A stretch of DNA of 64,000 nt, taken from contig NZ_CP125370.1 in assembly GCF_030034735.1 (NCBI RefSeq), positions 5,565,001 through 5,629,000 of the forward strand, given 5' to 3'. The notes beneath the pieces are model-generated. The model was not told the origin of the DNA. It worked only from the letters and a program-made list of their open reading frames with translations, and did no database searches. Below are positions 35,587 to 43,895 of the stretch, one piece after another (position 1 is the first letter of the stretch; every line of letters starts with the position of its first letter). Source of the DNA: Paenibacillus sp. RC334. GTDB taxonomy: Bacteria; Bacillota; Bacilli; Paenibacillales; Paenibacillaceae. The translations under genes and the position numbers were made by a program.

Positions 35587-36570
35587 CTAGGTTGTCTGCC
35601 CAGGGATCAAATGGACCGGGAGCAGCGGATTTAAGTCCCCCGTGTAGTCCTGTCCATTAATTCGTTTGTTCAAAATTCCTACGGCTTGCCGGGCCATTTG
35701 CTGAATGGGCTGACGAATGGTGGTTAACTGTGGCATAAAGGCTTGGGCCGTCTCTGTCCCATCATATCCAACAACTTTCAACGTTTCCGGCACACGTCTA
35801 CCTGTCTTCAAGGCTTCAAAATATACGTTTGCCGCCAAGATATCATCACTCGCAAAAATACCATCCACATCTGGATGCTCACTAAAAATCTGATGAATGA
35901 TTTGTTTATATAATTCTTGATCAAAAGACCTTGGGACTTCGTAAAAAATGGACTCCAACCCGTGATTCTCCATCGTTTTTTGGTAGGCCTCCAAACGCAA
36001 ATGTGTCTCGGTTTGCAGCATGTACGGCCCATTGATATGAATGATTTTTTGACAGCCTTTATGAATTAAATGTTCCGTTGCTAGCTTCCCACCCAAATAA
36101 TTATCCGAAGAAACGACAACCGCCTCTTCAGAAATATACTGGTCAATTGAGACAATCGGGAATGAAGAGTTTACTCGCTCAAATACACCCCTGTTATGAC
36201 TGCCGACAATAATTCCATCCACTTGGTTCCGCAGCAGCATGCTCAAATAATTGGCTTCCTTCTCTGCACTTTTCAAACTGTTGCACAAAAAAACCTTATA
36301 CCCCAGCTCCTCGCAAGCGAGTTCAATATGAAAAATCAGTTCCGCATAAAAGGGATTACTCACGGTTGGAAAAATCAACCCTATAATGTTGCTTTGTTTG
36401 GATAACAGCGATCTGGCCATTTCGTTCGGTACATAATTCAGCTCTTCCATAGCGTTGTATACTAACGAACGTGTCTTTTCACTGATATATCCCCTGTTAT
36501 TCATGACTCTGGAAACCGTCGTTGGAGAAACACCTGCACGCTTTGCTACATCTTCTATTTTTGGTTTCAA
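35587..36570 (-). CDS. LacI-family repressor of the sucrose operon
   Basis: 327 residues. The HTH is KPKIEDVAKRAGVSPTTVSR, with the hinge helix NEMARSLLSKQSN. The ligand domain is of the periplasmic-binding type (VDGIFASDDILAANVYF near the middle). I choose the TTG at 36570 because ACGGAGG stands 8 bases upstream and the family normally begins just before KIEDVA; an ATG at 36591 is less likely. The gene lies upstream of the symporter operon on the same strand, with the operator between them, so it probably represses both until a sugar binds. Confidence 0.87.
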   Translation of the reverse strand: MKPKIEDVAKRAGVSPTTVSRVMNNRGYISEKTRSLVYNAMEELNYVPNEMARSLLSKQSNIIGLIFPTVSNPFYAELIFHIELACEELGYKVFLCNSLKSAEKEANYLSMLLRNQVDGIIVGSHNRGVFERVNSSFPIVSIDQYISEEAVVVSSDNYLGGKLATEHLIHKGCQKIIHINGPYMLQTETHLRLEAYQKTMENHGLESIFYEVPRSFDQELYKQIIHQIFSEHPDVDGIFASDDILAANVYFEALKTGRRVPETLKVVGYDGTETAQAFMPQLTTIRQPIQQMARQAVGILNKRINGQDYTGDLNPLLPVHLIPGQTT

Positions 36571-36860
36571 TGGACTAGCCTCCGTAAGCATAAGAAAATC
36601 CTAGGGTTATTTTTTTGTTCTCAAATATTCACATGCCATAATTCTAACGAAAGTTTGAAAATGTCTCCACTTAATTATTTTTATATCCCGAGGTCCACAG
36701 CCGGGGTATAACCGAATTGTGAAACGCATCTTATTACCTACGATCCATACGGGAGGGATTCATCAAAGGCCGCTGTATGAATACGAACGCGGAAACTGTG
36801 CGTACAGGCAGGTATTCTTCGAAGAAAGAGAGAACTGTATATCGTCAGGTTTGGAAATAA

Positions 36861-37019
36861 ATGAAAATAGACTGGCAGCTATATGCGCTGCTGGCGGTGA
36901 TGCTCCATGAGCTGACCTCTTCCCGCATTCAGAAGATATCGCAAACCATTTTATATCTTCCACATTTTATTTCCTGGGTTATTATTGGCGGCATCGCCAA
37001 TCTGCTCCACTGGAATTAA
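36861..37019 (+). pseudogene. Remnant of an LplB-type sugar ABC permease
   Basis: 52 codons ending HELTSSRIQKISQTILY and LPHFISWVIIGGIANLL. The string QKISQTILYLPHFISWV is a hallmark of LplB/YteP-family permeases (complex carbohydrate uptake). Here it has an artificial ATG and a stop soon after, so only about a sixth of the gene remains. It marks an old deletion of a polysaccharide-uptake operon. Confidence 0.6.
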
Positions 37020-37050
37020 AAATCTCACGAAACGAAGGAGTGTGTTTATC

Positions 37051-38133
37051 ATGTGGAAAAAAGGAAACAAAGCATTAGCAGCGGTTATCATTCTGGGGGC
37101 GACCCTGATCGCACCCGCTGTGGCTCCATCCAAGGCAGCAGCAGCGGGTCTGAGCGCATCCGAGCAGTCCAGACTTGTGGAATACTGGTCGCCTGTGCTG
37201 TATCAGGATGTAGGTAACAACCCCGAAGGGGATATTCCGATTCCCGTAAACTTTGACGGCGACTGGTCAGGGCTAAACAACTGGGATAATATCGGCAAGT
37301 ATGCCAAAGGCAGCAGCTTACCCTTGAAGCCAAGCGTATACTGGTCGGTCGTGGAATCAGATACCCACTATTTCATCGGTTACGATCTGTTCTACGCTAC
37401 ACATGATCCACGAGGGACGTTGGGAGATCATGAAAATGATATGGAAGGCATGATGTTCACGATCCGCAAGCCAGGCACAGCCAAAAAAGACGGCACCAGG
37501 GTGACCAATCCGAACGGCGAGCTGGAATTGGCTTTGATGCCGAGACACGCCAAGCTGGGCATGTATGGCCCTGCCAACAAGGCGGTTCAATATGATCCAG
37601 GAATGAGCTCAGTTTACTATGACAGCAACTTCACCACTGAAACGAACGCCTCCGGCACCCATCCCTTGGTATACAGTGCGCAAAATGACGAGTCCTTCCT
37701 CGAATCGGACGGTGATTTCGGACACGCGCTCAAGCCTTACAACGGTAAAGGCGCCAAAGGCAAATCCGGCTACATCTTTCAGGCCGGAACTCCGGTGAAT
37801 CTCAACGCCTCCGGTGGACAGCTATGGGACTCCAAAATCGGTAATTTTGACGATAGCAAGCGTATGGGGTACGAGCTGATCCCGCTGGAAACCTCGCTGT
37901 GGCCGCTGCGGAACGATTTTACGCTGGACCTGTGGAGCAGCTACGGCACGTTCAAGGGCGACAACGGCCGTGCCAATGCCGCTAATGCGCCATGGGGCTG
38001 GAGCTTCGAGAACTATCGCGATCTGGGATCAGGTCGGATGCTGTATGACCCTGCCTACCTGGTGGACAAGCTCTTTGACGGATTGGGTGAATTTTCGTTG
38101 ACCTACAGCACCAATCCGTACAGCGCACAATAG
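37051..38133 (+). CDS. Secreted protein with Vps62-like features, unknown function
   Basis: 360 residues. A signal peptide ends around APSKAAAA (residue 32). The mature part has LVEYWSPVLYQDVGN, then YFIGYDLFYATHDPRG, DHENDMEGMMFTIRK, ALMPRHAKLGMYGP and WGWSFENYRDLGSGRM. The H-E-N-D-M-E block followed by a separate R-H agrees with the HxxDWE...H plan of Vps62/DUF946-type proteins. AAGGAG precedes the ATG at 37051; longer starts are unsupported. It is monocistronic with a large terminator hairpin. Confidence 0.65.
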   Translation: MWKKGNKALAAVIILGATLIAPAVAPSKAAAAGLSASEQSRLVEYWSPVLYQDVGNNPEGDIPIPVNFDGDWSGLNNWDNIGKYAKGSSLPLKPSVYWSVVESDTHYFIGYDLFYATHDPRGTLGDHENDMEGMMFTIRKPGTAKKDGTRVTNPNGELELALMPRHAKLGMYGPANKAVQYDPGMSSVYYDSNFTTETNASGTHPLVYSAQNDESFLESDGDFGHALKPYNGKGAKGKSGYIFQAGTPVNLNASGGQLWDSKIGNFDDSKRMGYELIPLETSLWPLRNDFTLDLWSSYGTFKGDNGRANAANAPWGWSFENYRDLGSGRMLYDPAYLVDKLFDGLGEFSLTYSTNPYSAQ

Positions 38134-38138
38134 ATAAT

Positions 38139-38227
38139 AGCCACGAGCCGTCTTGTGATCCTTTCCCCGACGGCTCAGGTCATTCCATAACGGGAACAGA
38201 TACACAAAAGCGATCGTGGCTTTTTTA
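38139..38227 (+). terminator. Terminator with a nested hairpin after the 37051 gene
   Basis: AGCCACGA (38139-38146) pairs with TCGTGGCT (38214-38221), followed by TTTTTT. GAGCCGTC/GACGGCTC forms an inner hairpin. The T tail overlaps the end of the convergent PilZ gene. Confidence 0.5.
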
Positions 38228-38767
38228 TACCACAGGTGTAGTGGGAGCTGCGGTTTTTAAAACGCGCTGATTAATGCAGTACATCAGCCTTTCCTGATCG
38301 CTGGAACTCATTTCATCAAACACAAGCCCATAGGTTATAAAAGGCTGGCTAATATGCGCCTCTTTTCGGATTAAATGTGCCTGCAAGACAAAAGGCTCTT
38401 TATTTAGCTCAAATTCAACCTGAATGAGAACCGGTTTTTTCAAAGGCAGATCATAATCGCAAATCAGCTTTAGCCCCTTCACGCTAATGTCTTGTATTTT
38501 ACCGATCCCTTTTCTATGAGTAAGCCTTGCCAGAGCCTCATCTCCAAAATGTAAAAACTCAAACGCACAGCCCTCATCCGGAATACCCAAGCGAAAGGCT
38601 TCCCGCCGATTCAACTTGCTGTTGGCCTCCTCCAGTAACTTCTTAATTTCCTTTTTCTCCAGCTCTTTAATACCCAATTGTTTTTTTAAATCTATGAAAT
38701 GAATAATTCCATTGACCAAGCATACAACGATCATCAAAATGATAAGACCTGCGATGGTGAATACCAT
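38225..38767 (-). CDS. PilZ-domain c-di-GMP receptor with N-terminal membrane helix
   Basis: 180 residues. One membrane segment (residues 4-22) is followed by a short charged coiled coil and a PilZ domain with RREAFR (the R-x-x-x-R motif) and DISVKG (D-x-S-x-x-G), the two c-di-GMP-binding elements. The second half (YGLVFDEMSSSDQERLM) is the usual end of PilZ domains. GAGGGAGG precedes the ATG. It lies 20 bases after the HD-GYP gene on the same strand, so one unit both degrades and senses c-di-GMP. Its membrane anchoring suggests a role near the envelope. Confidence 0.82.
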   Translation of the reverse strand: MVFTIAGLIILMIVVCLVNGIIHFIDLKKQLGIKELEKKEIKKLLEEANSKLNRREAFRLGIPDEGCAFEFLHFGDEALARLTHRKGIGKIQDISVKGLKLICDYDLPLKKPVLIQVEFELNKEPFVLQAHLIRKEAHISQPFITYGLVFDEMSSSDQERLMYCINQRVLKTAAPTTPVV

Positions 38768-38787
38768 GGAACATGCCTCCCTCTGAA

Positions 38788-39360
38788 TTATTGTCCAAGG
38801 GCACTCGACAGGTCCTCAGGCAGATGCAAAAACCGTTCAACATATAGCAAATCAAATTGTGTTCCAATGTGACGCCAAAGCTCCTCTTTGGCCTCCTGTA
38901 TGGACATGCCCTGGCGATACGGTCGATCGGAAATCATACTATCAAATGCATCCATGATGGAACACATTCGAGCCATAGGCGGAATTTTGTCACCACTTAT
39001 GCCAAACGGATAGCCCTGTCCATCCCAGCGTTCATGGTGAAATCGAACGATATCTACAATATCCTGCTCCAGCATGCCCTCTCTTAAAATAAGCTGGGTA
39101 CCCAACAGGGGGTGAAGCCTCATGATTTTCCATTCTTCTTCATTTAAAGGAGCTGATTTATTCAAAATGTCATCCGGCAGCAGCATTTTTCCAACATCGT
39201 GAATGCAACAGCCTATGACGAATTTCCGTGTCTGCTGGTCATCAAAATCCAGGTAAGGAGCTATTCGCTTAGCCATATTGCCAACCCGCAGGCAGTGTTC
39301 ATACAATTGTTTATCTTTAGATAGCAGACGAGTTAGACAGCTCACTAAAACATTTTCCAT
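38788..39360 (-). CDS. HD-GYP domain protein (c-di-GMP phosphodiesterase)
   Basis: 190 residues, an isolated domain. HDVGK carries the metal-binding HD pair, HHERWDGQGYP is the HD-GYP signature and MARMCSIMDAFDSM follows as usual. Such enzymes hydrolyse c-di-GMP. No sensor domain is fused. GGAGGAA precedes the ATG. It is the first gene of a two-gene operon with the PilZ protein, and its start lies 59 bases from the left dyad of the recombinase element. Confidence 0.88.
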   Translation of the reverse strand: MENVLVSCLTRLLSKDKQLYEHCLRVGNMAKRIAPYLDFDDQQTRKFVIGCCIHDVGKMLLPDDILNKSAPLNEEEWKIMRLHPLLGTQLILREGMLEQDIVDIVRFHHERWDGQGYPFGISGDKIPPMARMCSIMDAFDSMISDRPYRQGMSIQEAKEELWRHIGTQFDLLYVERFLHLPEDLSSALGQ

Positions 39361-39418
39361 AAATATTCCTCCAGTTTGACGCGCGGTCAGCGATTTGCCT
39401 TAATATTGAGAATAGATA

Positions 39419-39440
39419 TCGCACAATATTCATTGTGCGA
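39419..39440. repeat. Left 22-bp dyad flanking the recombinase gene
   Basis: TCGCACAAT, spacer ATTC, ATTGTGCGA: 9-bp perfect arms. The reverse complement matches the right dyad at 40513-40534 in 20 of 22 positions. It lies directly before the recombinase ribosome site. Confidence 0.8.
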
Positions 39441-39461
39441 ACGAACAGGAGGAATTTTTTT

Positions 39462-40424
39462 ATGTATACGTCTAAAATGACATCTTCTCAGCTACATGCC
39501 CCTTCCATGCATAACCCGGAGACGTACACGGATGACGAAATTACAGGATTATTTTTAAGTACTTGCACTAACTCCCCGTATACCCTGCGCAACTACAAGA
39601 GGGCCATTCAGCAGTTTCGAAATTTCACATCTGGTAAACCGTTACGGAAAGTAACATGGCAGGATATAGAGGTCTATAAAATCGGCTTATTAGAGGGTGC
39701 TTGCAGTCCTACCAAGCAAACACCTGCACCAGCGACCATTGCCAGCTTCTTGGCCCCATTAAAATCGCTATACAAGTGGGGGAGTGATCCGAGCATTCAT
39801 ATTTTTCAGCACAATCCCACCACAAGTGTGCGAACCCCCAGGATTCCAGTGAACAGTAAAAATCATTTCTTAACCAAAAATGAGCTGCGTCAGCTTTTAG
39901 CCTATTTAAAAACACAGGGGGAACGGAATTATCTGATCGCGCTCACGCTGGTTTTATTGGGGCTTCGGGTGTCTGAGATGGTGTCTATACAGTGGGATCA
40001 CTTCCATACCGATCCGACGGAAATGTTCATGTGGCTGACCGTGTTTAACGGAAAAGGAGGCAAACAGCGCGAGGTCAAAGTACCCGCAAGACTTTGGGAG
40101 ATGTACAAGCAGTACAGAGACGCTTTCCAGCAAGAGGAACCATTAAATATGCGGGAGAGGTTGTTTCCGTTGTCAGTAAGGCAAGTGGAGACGATTATTA
40201 AGCTGGCCAGGGAAAAAGCTGGGATCACGAAAAAGATAACCCCCCACTGGTTTCGCCACACGAATGCTACATTAGCCTTGATTCATGGTGCATCGTTACA
40301 GCAGGTGCAGGAAAATCTCGGACACTCCCACATCAATACGACGCAACGATACCTTCATACGGTTAGCCAAATGCAAAAAGCAGCCCCCGACTATGTGGAA
40401 GACTGCTTAAAAGATATATTATAG
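39462..40424 (+). CDS. Tyrosine recombinase/integrase
   Basis: 320 residues. A SAM-like core-binding domain (TLRNYKRAIQQFRNF) is followed by a catalytic domain with all expected residues: Arg in GLRVSEMVSIQ, Lys in GKGGKQREVKV, H-x-x-R in HWFRHTNATLAL, then LGHSHINTTQRYLH with the His and the nucleophile Tyr. It should therefore be active. ATG 39462 follows AGGAGG. It is bounded by two dyads in opposite orientation and has no tRNA, excisionase or phage genes beside it. A XerC/D-like or invertase role fits better than prophage integration. Confidence 0.87.
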   Translation: MYTSKMTSSQLHAPSMHNPETYTDDEITGLFLSTCTNSPYTLRNYKRAIQQFRNFTSGKPLRKVTWQDIEVYKIGLLEGACSPTKQTPAPATIASFLAPLKSLYKWGSDPSIHIFQHNPTTSVRTPRIPVNSKNHFLTKNELRQLLAYLKTQGERNYLIALTLVLLGLRVSEMVSIQWDHFHTDPTEMFMWLTVFNGKGGKQREVKVPARLWEMYKQYRDAFQQEEPLNMRERLFPLSVRQVETIIKLAREKAGITKKITPHWFRHTNATLALIHGASLQQVQENLGHSHINTTQRYLHTVSQMQKAAPDYVEDCLKDIL

Positions 40425-40512
40425 GTATTTAGTTACAAAAAGGAGTTGAAAAAATAGTCTTAAATAACTAAAATGAAATAAGAAAGATTCTTTTTTTAGT
40501 TCGTTTTACATA

Positions 40513-40534
40513 TCGCACAATGAATATTGTACGC
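40513..40534. repeat. Right 22-bp dyad flanking the recombinase gene
   Basis: TCGCACAAT, spacer GAAT, ATTGTACGC. The spacer is the complement of the left copy, so the two sites point in opposite directions. The segment between the sites is 1072 bp and holds only the recombinase gene. Confidence 0.8.
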
Positions 40535-40709
40535 TATTCACTTCTAATATTTACCAATCAAAATAGTGTCTAGATAGTTCTTGAGATATAGGATTTCTCT
40601 TTACAATTATGCCCTTTGAGCAGAACATTAGTCGATACCATAATCATACTGATTTGTCGGTACTCATATATCCGTGATAACAATACAATGATTACTTGTA
40701 AAATCTATA
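40535..40709. other. Intergenic region beyond the recombinase element
   Basis: No coding frame with a ribosome site. It ends in the strong hairpin at 40710, so a transcript that crosses it or starts in it must end there. Confidence 0.4.
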
Positions 40710-40747
40710 AGAGGGAAGCTGTGGATAGCAGCTTCCCTCTTTCATTT
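40710..40747 (+). terminator. Strong terminator hairpin without an adjacent gene
   Basis: AGAGGGAAGCTG, loop TGGATAG, CAGCTTCCCTCT, then TTCATTT: a perfect 12-bp stem. The nearest upstream gene on this strand ends 285 bases away (recombinase). It may end the recombinase transcript or an unannotated small RNA. Confidence 0.7.
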
Positions 40748-40926
40748 ACTCTGTCCGCCCATTCGCTGCTGAGCATCCGAAAGATGTAGAGAGACTACGG
40801 CTGCTGACGAAACAAAATAATAATTAAGTTAAAATTAAGCTGCTGTTTTCTTTTGGATAAGATTGAGCATTTATAATGACGGGAATACAAGGAGAATAGC
40901 TGTTGAGATAAAGGGGGATGCGAGAA

Positions 40927-41898
40927 GTGAAAAAATGGCTTAAAAGATTATGGAAGACGGTTATGTTCGGGTTGCTGGCCATTTTGGTTCTTCTGGCATC
41001 AGGTGTGATATATGAACAGGTAAGCACCCGGCAGGATCTGAAATCTTATACCCCCAGCGGAAAGCTATACAATGTGAATGGGCATAATATGCATTTATAT
41101 ACCGGAGGACAAGGGAAAGTAACGGTTGTATTCGCTTCCGGGTGGGGCACGGCCAATCCGTATGTTGATTTTTCCCCACTGTATGAGAAGATTGCACCAC
41201 ATGTTAAATTCGCAGTTTATGACCGGTTCGGCTATGGGTATAGTGATACGACGGACAAGAAGCGTGACATTGATACAATAACGAATGAAATACACGAATT
41301 GCTGCAGGTGTCTGGTCAAAAGCCACCTTACCTGCTTGTAGCACATTCGCTAGGATCCCTCGAAACGCTCCGGTTTGCACAGAAATACCCGGACGAGGTA
41401 CAAGGCATCGTGATGTTGGATAGCGGAAGCCCAGAATATTACTATGCTGATGCTGAGGAGCCAGTACGCGGCGGCTTTATCAATCAGTTGCTCATGAAAA
41501 CAGGCGTGATTCGGATGCTTTTTCACTCTGACAGTTTTATCGAAGCCTCACGTGCAGCTCGCAACGGCTTGAAGTTCGTGCCGGATGAACTGAAGAAGAT
41601 TGATCTGACAGCCTCATTGCTTAAGCTTGAAAATGCCAATATAGAGGACGAGCTGCGTCAATCGCGGACGAATGCAAAGGTCGTATTGGATGACAAACAG
41701 CCCTTCCTTTTCCCACTTACCGTGCTGACATCCGATTACTTAGGGGTTCCCAATGATGTCTGGAACAAGTACGAAAAGGAATTTACTTCCTGGTCCGTGC
41801 AATCGAAGCAATTGGTGGTTAAGGATACCGAGCATTATATTCATCAATATCGCCCTGATCTCGTTGCAGATGAAATATTGGCCTTGGCCAAGCGGTAG
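40927..41898 (+). CDS. Membrane-anchored alpha/beta hydrolase
   Basis: 323 residues from GTG 40927 (AAAGGGGG nine bases upstream; ATG 40918 is too close to it). One N-terminal membrane segment (VMFGLLAILVLLASGVIY) is followed by an alpha/beta hydrolase fold: AHSLGS nucleophile elbow, LDSGSPEYYY and TEHYIHQYRPDLV with the catalytic His. An extracellular or membrane-side esterase or lipase-like enzyme is likely; the substrate is unknown. Confidence 0.8.
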   Translation: MKKWLKRLWKTVMFGLLAILVLLASGVIYEQVSTRQDLKSYTPSGKLYNVNGHNMHLYTGGQGKVTVVFASGWGTANPYVDFSPLYEKIAPHVKFAVYDRFGYGYSDTTDKKRDIDTITNEIHELLQVSGQKPPYLLVAHSLGSLETLRFAQKYPDEVQGIVMLDSGSPEYYYADAEEPVRGGFINQLLMKTGVIRMLFHSDSFIEASRAARNGLKFVPDELKKIDLTASLLKLENANIEDELRQSRTNAKVVLDDKQPFLFPLTVLTSDYLGVPNDVWNKYEKEFTSWSVQSKQLVVKDTEHYIHQYRPDLVADEILALAKR

Positions 41899-42198
41899 GC
41901 TGAAACTTGCCGTTCAGGCAGTGAGGTGAGCCTGTCCACATAGAACGACCCTGCGTGTCTTGGTTTTCTCAAGATATACAGGGTTGTTTGTGCTTTGAAC
42001 TTCAATATCTCTCCAGCTTTACACATCCATAATTCACAAAAAGTAATTACTTGAAAAGTATATATAATACATCCATAAGATGGTATAATATCTCCCAGAA
42101 TAGCTTTATATTTTAGCATCGGATTGTCCCAAGAAATATCCTTATAGATCAGTATCTAACGGACTACATAAAACGTTACGTTAAAGGGGTTGTTACAT
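41899..42198 (+). other. Region between hydrolase and Alo receptor
   Basis: It begins with a terminator-like repeat (ACCCTG... CAGGGT, 41949-41986) for the hydrolase gene. A TATAAT-bearing A+T-rich stretch at 42060-42095 probably contains the receptor promoter, but no convincing -35 box could be paired. No gene was seen. Confidence 0.4.
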
Positions 42199-43581
42199 TT
42201 GGAACCTACAACCACGATACGCACAGAACTGGAAAATTTCATGAAACAGAATGGGTTAAATATTACCCAATTCGGTCTGGTGGCAGACATCAATCCAGGC
42301 ACAATAAGCGGGATCGTCACAGGCAACCGTGCACTCTCCATTCATCAGTTAGATCGCATTACAGCTACATTAGGCCACTCCAAAGGGCATTTTTACAAGA
42401 ATTATATTGAGGAATTTTTGAGTTCAACAACCCCTAACATCCGTAGAGTCAGACCCCTTTTGTACAATTGCGCGGAGTTGGACATGCTGGATTGTATTGA
42501 GCAGGTCGTCAGCTTGCTCATGGAAAAGCTGACATACGCCGATGCTCTGTTTACCATAGCTGAGGACTTTTTCCTACAAGGGAAGTTTGCAGCGTCCATC
42601 ATCCTGTATGAGAGTATAGCCGTCGGTGAGAAAAAGCAGCACTCTGAGCGACTAGCCCTTTGTCAGTACCGCATTTTTATGGCGAAGCAAGGGGACGACC
42701 AGGAAATAAATTACCAGGCTGCGATCCATTTCGAGGATTACGTTGAACGACTTGATGATGCTGACCAGCTCGACGCGTTAAAGGATTTAGTGAATACATA
42801 TCGCTCATTACGGAAATGGGGAAAGGTAAACATATTCGCTAAGATCATGGGAGACAAGGCTGCCATTCAGTGCGAGATCAATCAACAGATTAAGTTAAAA
42901 AGACGGAAAAAGAAGAAAACTTCAGTCAATCCCCCATTTGTGTATTGGGCCTACTCCTATTTACTTCATGCAGGTGTCTGTGAAGCGCAAAAAGACTACA
43001 ATCAAGCATTGGAGTATACGTACACTTACGCTGATTTAAGTTGGGTGAAGGAAACGGATGAACAGACCTTGCTATGGAAGGGGCGGTTTACAGAATGGGC
43101 GCAGGCTAACACTTACGTGAATAAGCTGTTGGCTGGAGATATAAGTGTCCTTCCAGACTATTTAACTTACGTTACTTCCAAGAAAAACGAGGTTCTCACC
43201 GCACTGGTTAACATAATTGAAGCGGCTAACCAATATGATTTTAATGTAGATGATGTACTCAAGCGGTTTGAAACAGAGATCCAGTCTCTAGTTAAACAAC
43301 AAAAAAGTGTAGGCGTGTACACCCAACAATTCATGTCAGAGCGCATCGCTCATTTTTTACAGGAATTAGCTAATTACAACTTACGTAGAGGTGAATATCA
43401 AGAGGGATTTAAATATTTAATTAACAGCTTGGAATTATCCTCTACAATTAAATCGAGTAGCAAAGCATCCATCATCAAGTGTGTTGAACTATTTGAACGT
43501 TTTAAAAAATATGCATCATCGCGAACAATAGATACCTACCAAAATTTGATTAATAAAGTATACGAAATTGAAAAAAGTTAG
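42199..43581 (+). CDS. Alo-type (RRNPP) receptor without a recognisable peptide gene
   Basis: 460 residues from TTG 42199 (AAAGGGG upstream; the start METTTIR-like MEPTTTIRTELE matches its paralogues). XRE HTH (ITQFGLVADINPGTVSG-like, here NPGTISGIVTGNRALSIHQLD) and TPR-like helices follow, with KQHSERLALCQYRIF and DQLDALKDLVNTYRSLRKWG. It is colinear with the receptors at 14363 and 56294. Its C-terminus ends early (NLINKVYEIEKS), before the block in which the other two hold the peptide start, so the peptide gene is missing or reduced to a stub. Confidence 0.82.
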   Translation: MEPTTTIRTELENFMKQNGLNITQFGLVADINPGTISGIVTGNRALSIHQLDRITATLGHSKGHFYKNYIEEFLSSTTPNIRRVRPLLYNCAELDMLDCIEQVVSLLMEKLTYADALFTIAEDFFLQGKFAASIILYESIAVGEKKQHSERLALCQYRIFMAKQGDDQEINYQAAIHFEDYVERLDDADQLDALKDLVNTYRSLRKWGKVNIFAKIMGDKAAIQCEINQQIKLKRRKKKKTSVNPPFVYWAYSYLLHAGVCEAQKDYNQALEYTYTYADLSWVKETDEQTLLWKGRFTEWAQANTYVNKLLAGDISVLPDYLTYVTSKKNEVLTALVNIIEAANQYDFNVDDVLKRFETEIQSLVKQQKSVGVYTQQFMSERIAHFLQELANYNLRRGEYQEGFKYLINSLELSSTIKSSSKASIIKCVELFERFKKYASSRTIDTYQNLINKVYEIEKS

Positions 43582-43782
43582 GGTTACTTTTATCGGTGAC
43601 TAGCCTTCTGAAAGTGGCAATAGTCACCCTTTCAATACAATCCAAAAAAAGGGTCTATTTACAAACCATTTGAACAACATGGTGGGGTTTGATGATTTTT
43701 TGCTAAAGAATTTTATACCGTGGAGCCAGTTCTTCGAGCTGGTTTTTTCTTTTGAGGATTTGCAAAGTAAGAGAATATACAT
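43582..43782 (+). other. Region after the orphan Alo receptor
   Basis: GGTGACTA (near 43594) pairs with TAGTCACC, a hairpin right after the receptor stop codon. AGCCAG/CTGGTT with a T6 tail at 43722-43750 is a terminator. In the position of the missing peptide gene, TTG 43568 would give only MKKVRVTFIGD before a stop. Confidence 0.5.
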
Positions 43783-43793
43783 CTTTAGATTAA

Positions 43794-43834
43794 AAGCAGT
43801 CTAAACCCCTTATAGAAGAGGTTTAGACTGCTTT
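43794..43834 (-). terminator. Terminator after lipoprotein copy 1
   Basis: AGCAGTCTAAACC pairs with GGTTTAGACTGCT, with A/T-rich flanks. The second copy is at 45866-45905. Confidence 0.75.
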
Positions 43835-43895
43835 ACAAAAAAATTAAATCTATATCAGGAATTGGTATTTAGAGTTTCACAGCAGAATGCTCATA

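Noticed and set aside
36719..36910. GTG-started frame of 63 codons before the LplB remnant
   Set aside because: No ribosome site and no recognisable family; it overlaps the permease remnant in another frame. It might be decayed sequence but cannot be supported as a gene.
39419..40534. The recombinase region as a prophage or ICE
   Set aside because: No tRNA attachment site, excisionase, replication or structural genes nearby; the flanking repeats are inverted rather than direct.
43679..43802. Frame MVGFDDFLLKNF... after the orphan Alo receptor, considered as the missing peptide
   Set aside because: No signal peptide, a terminator hairpin lies within it, and the position does not match the 38-nt overlap rule.
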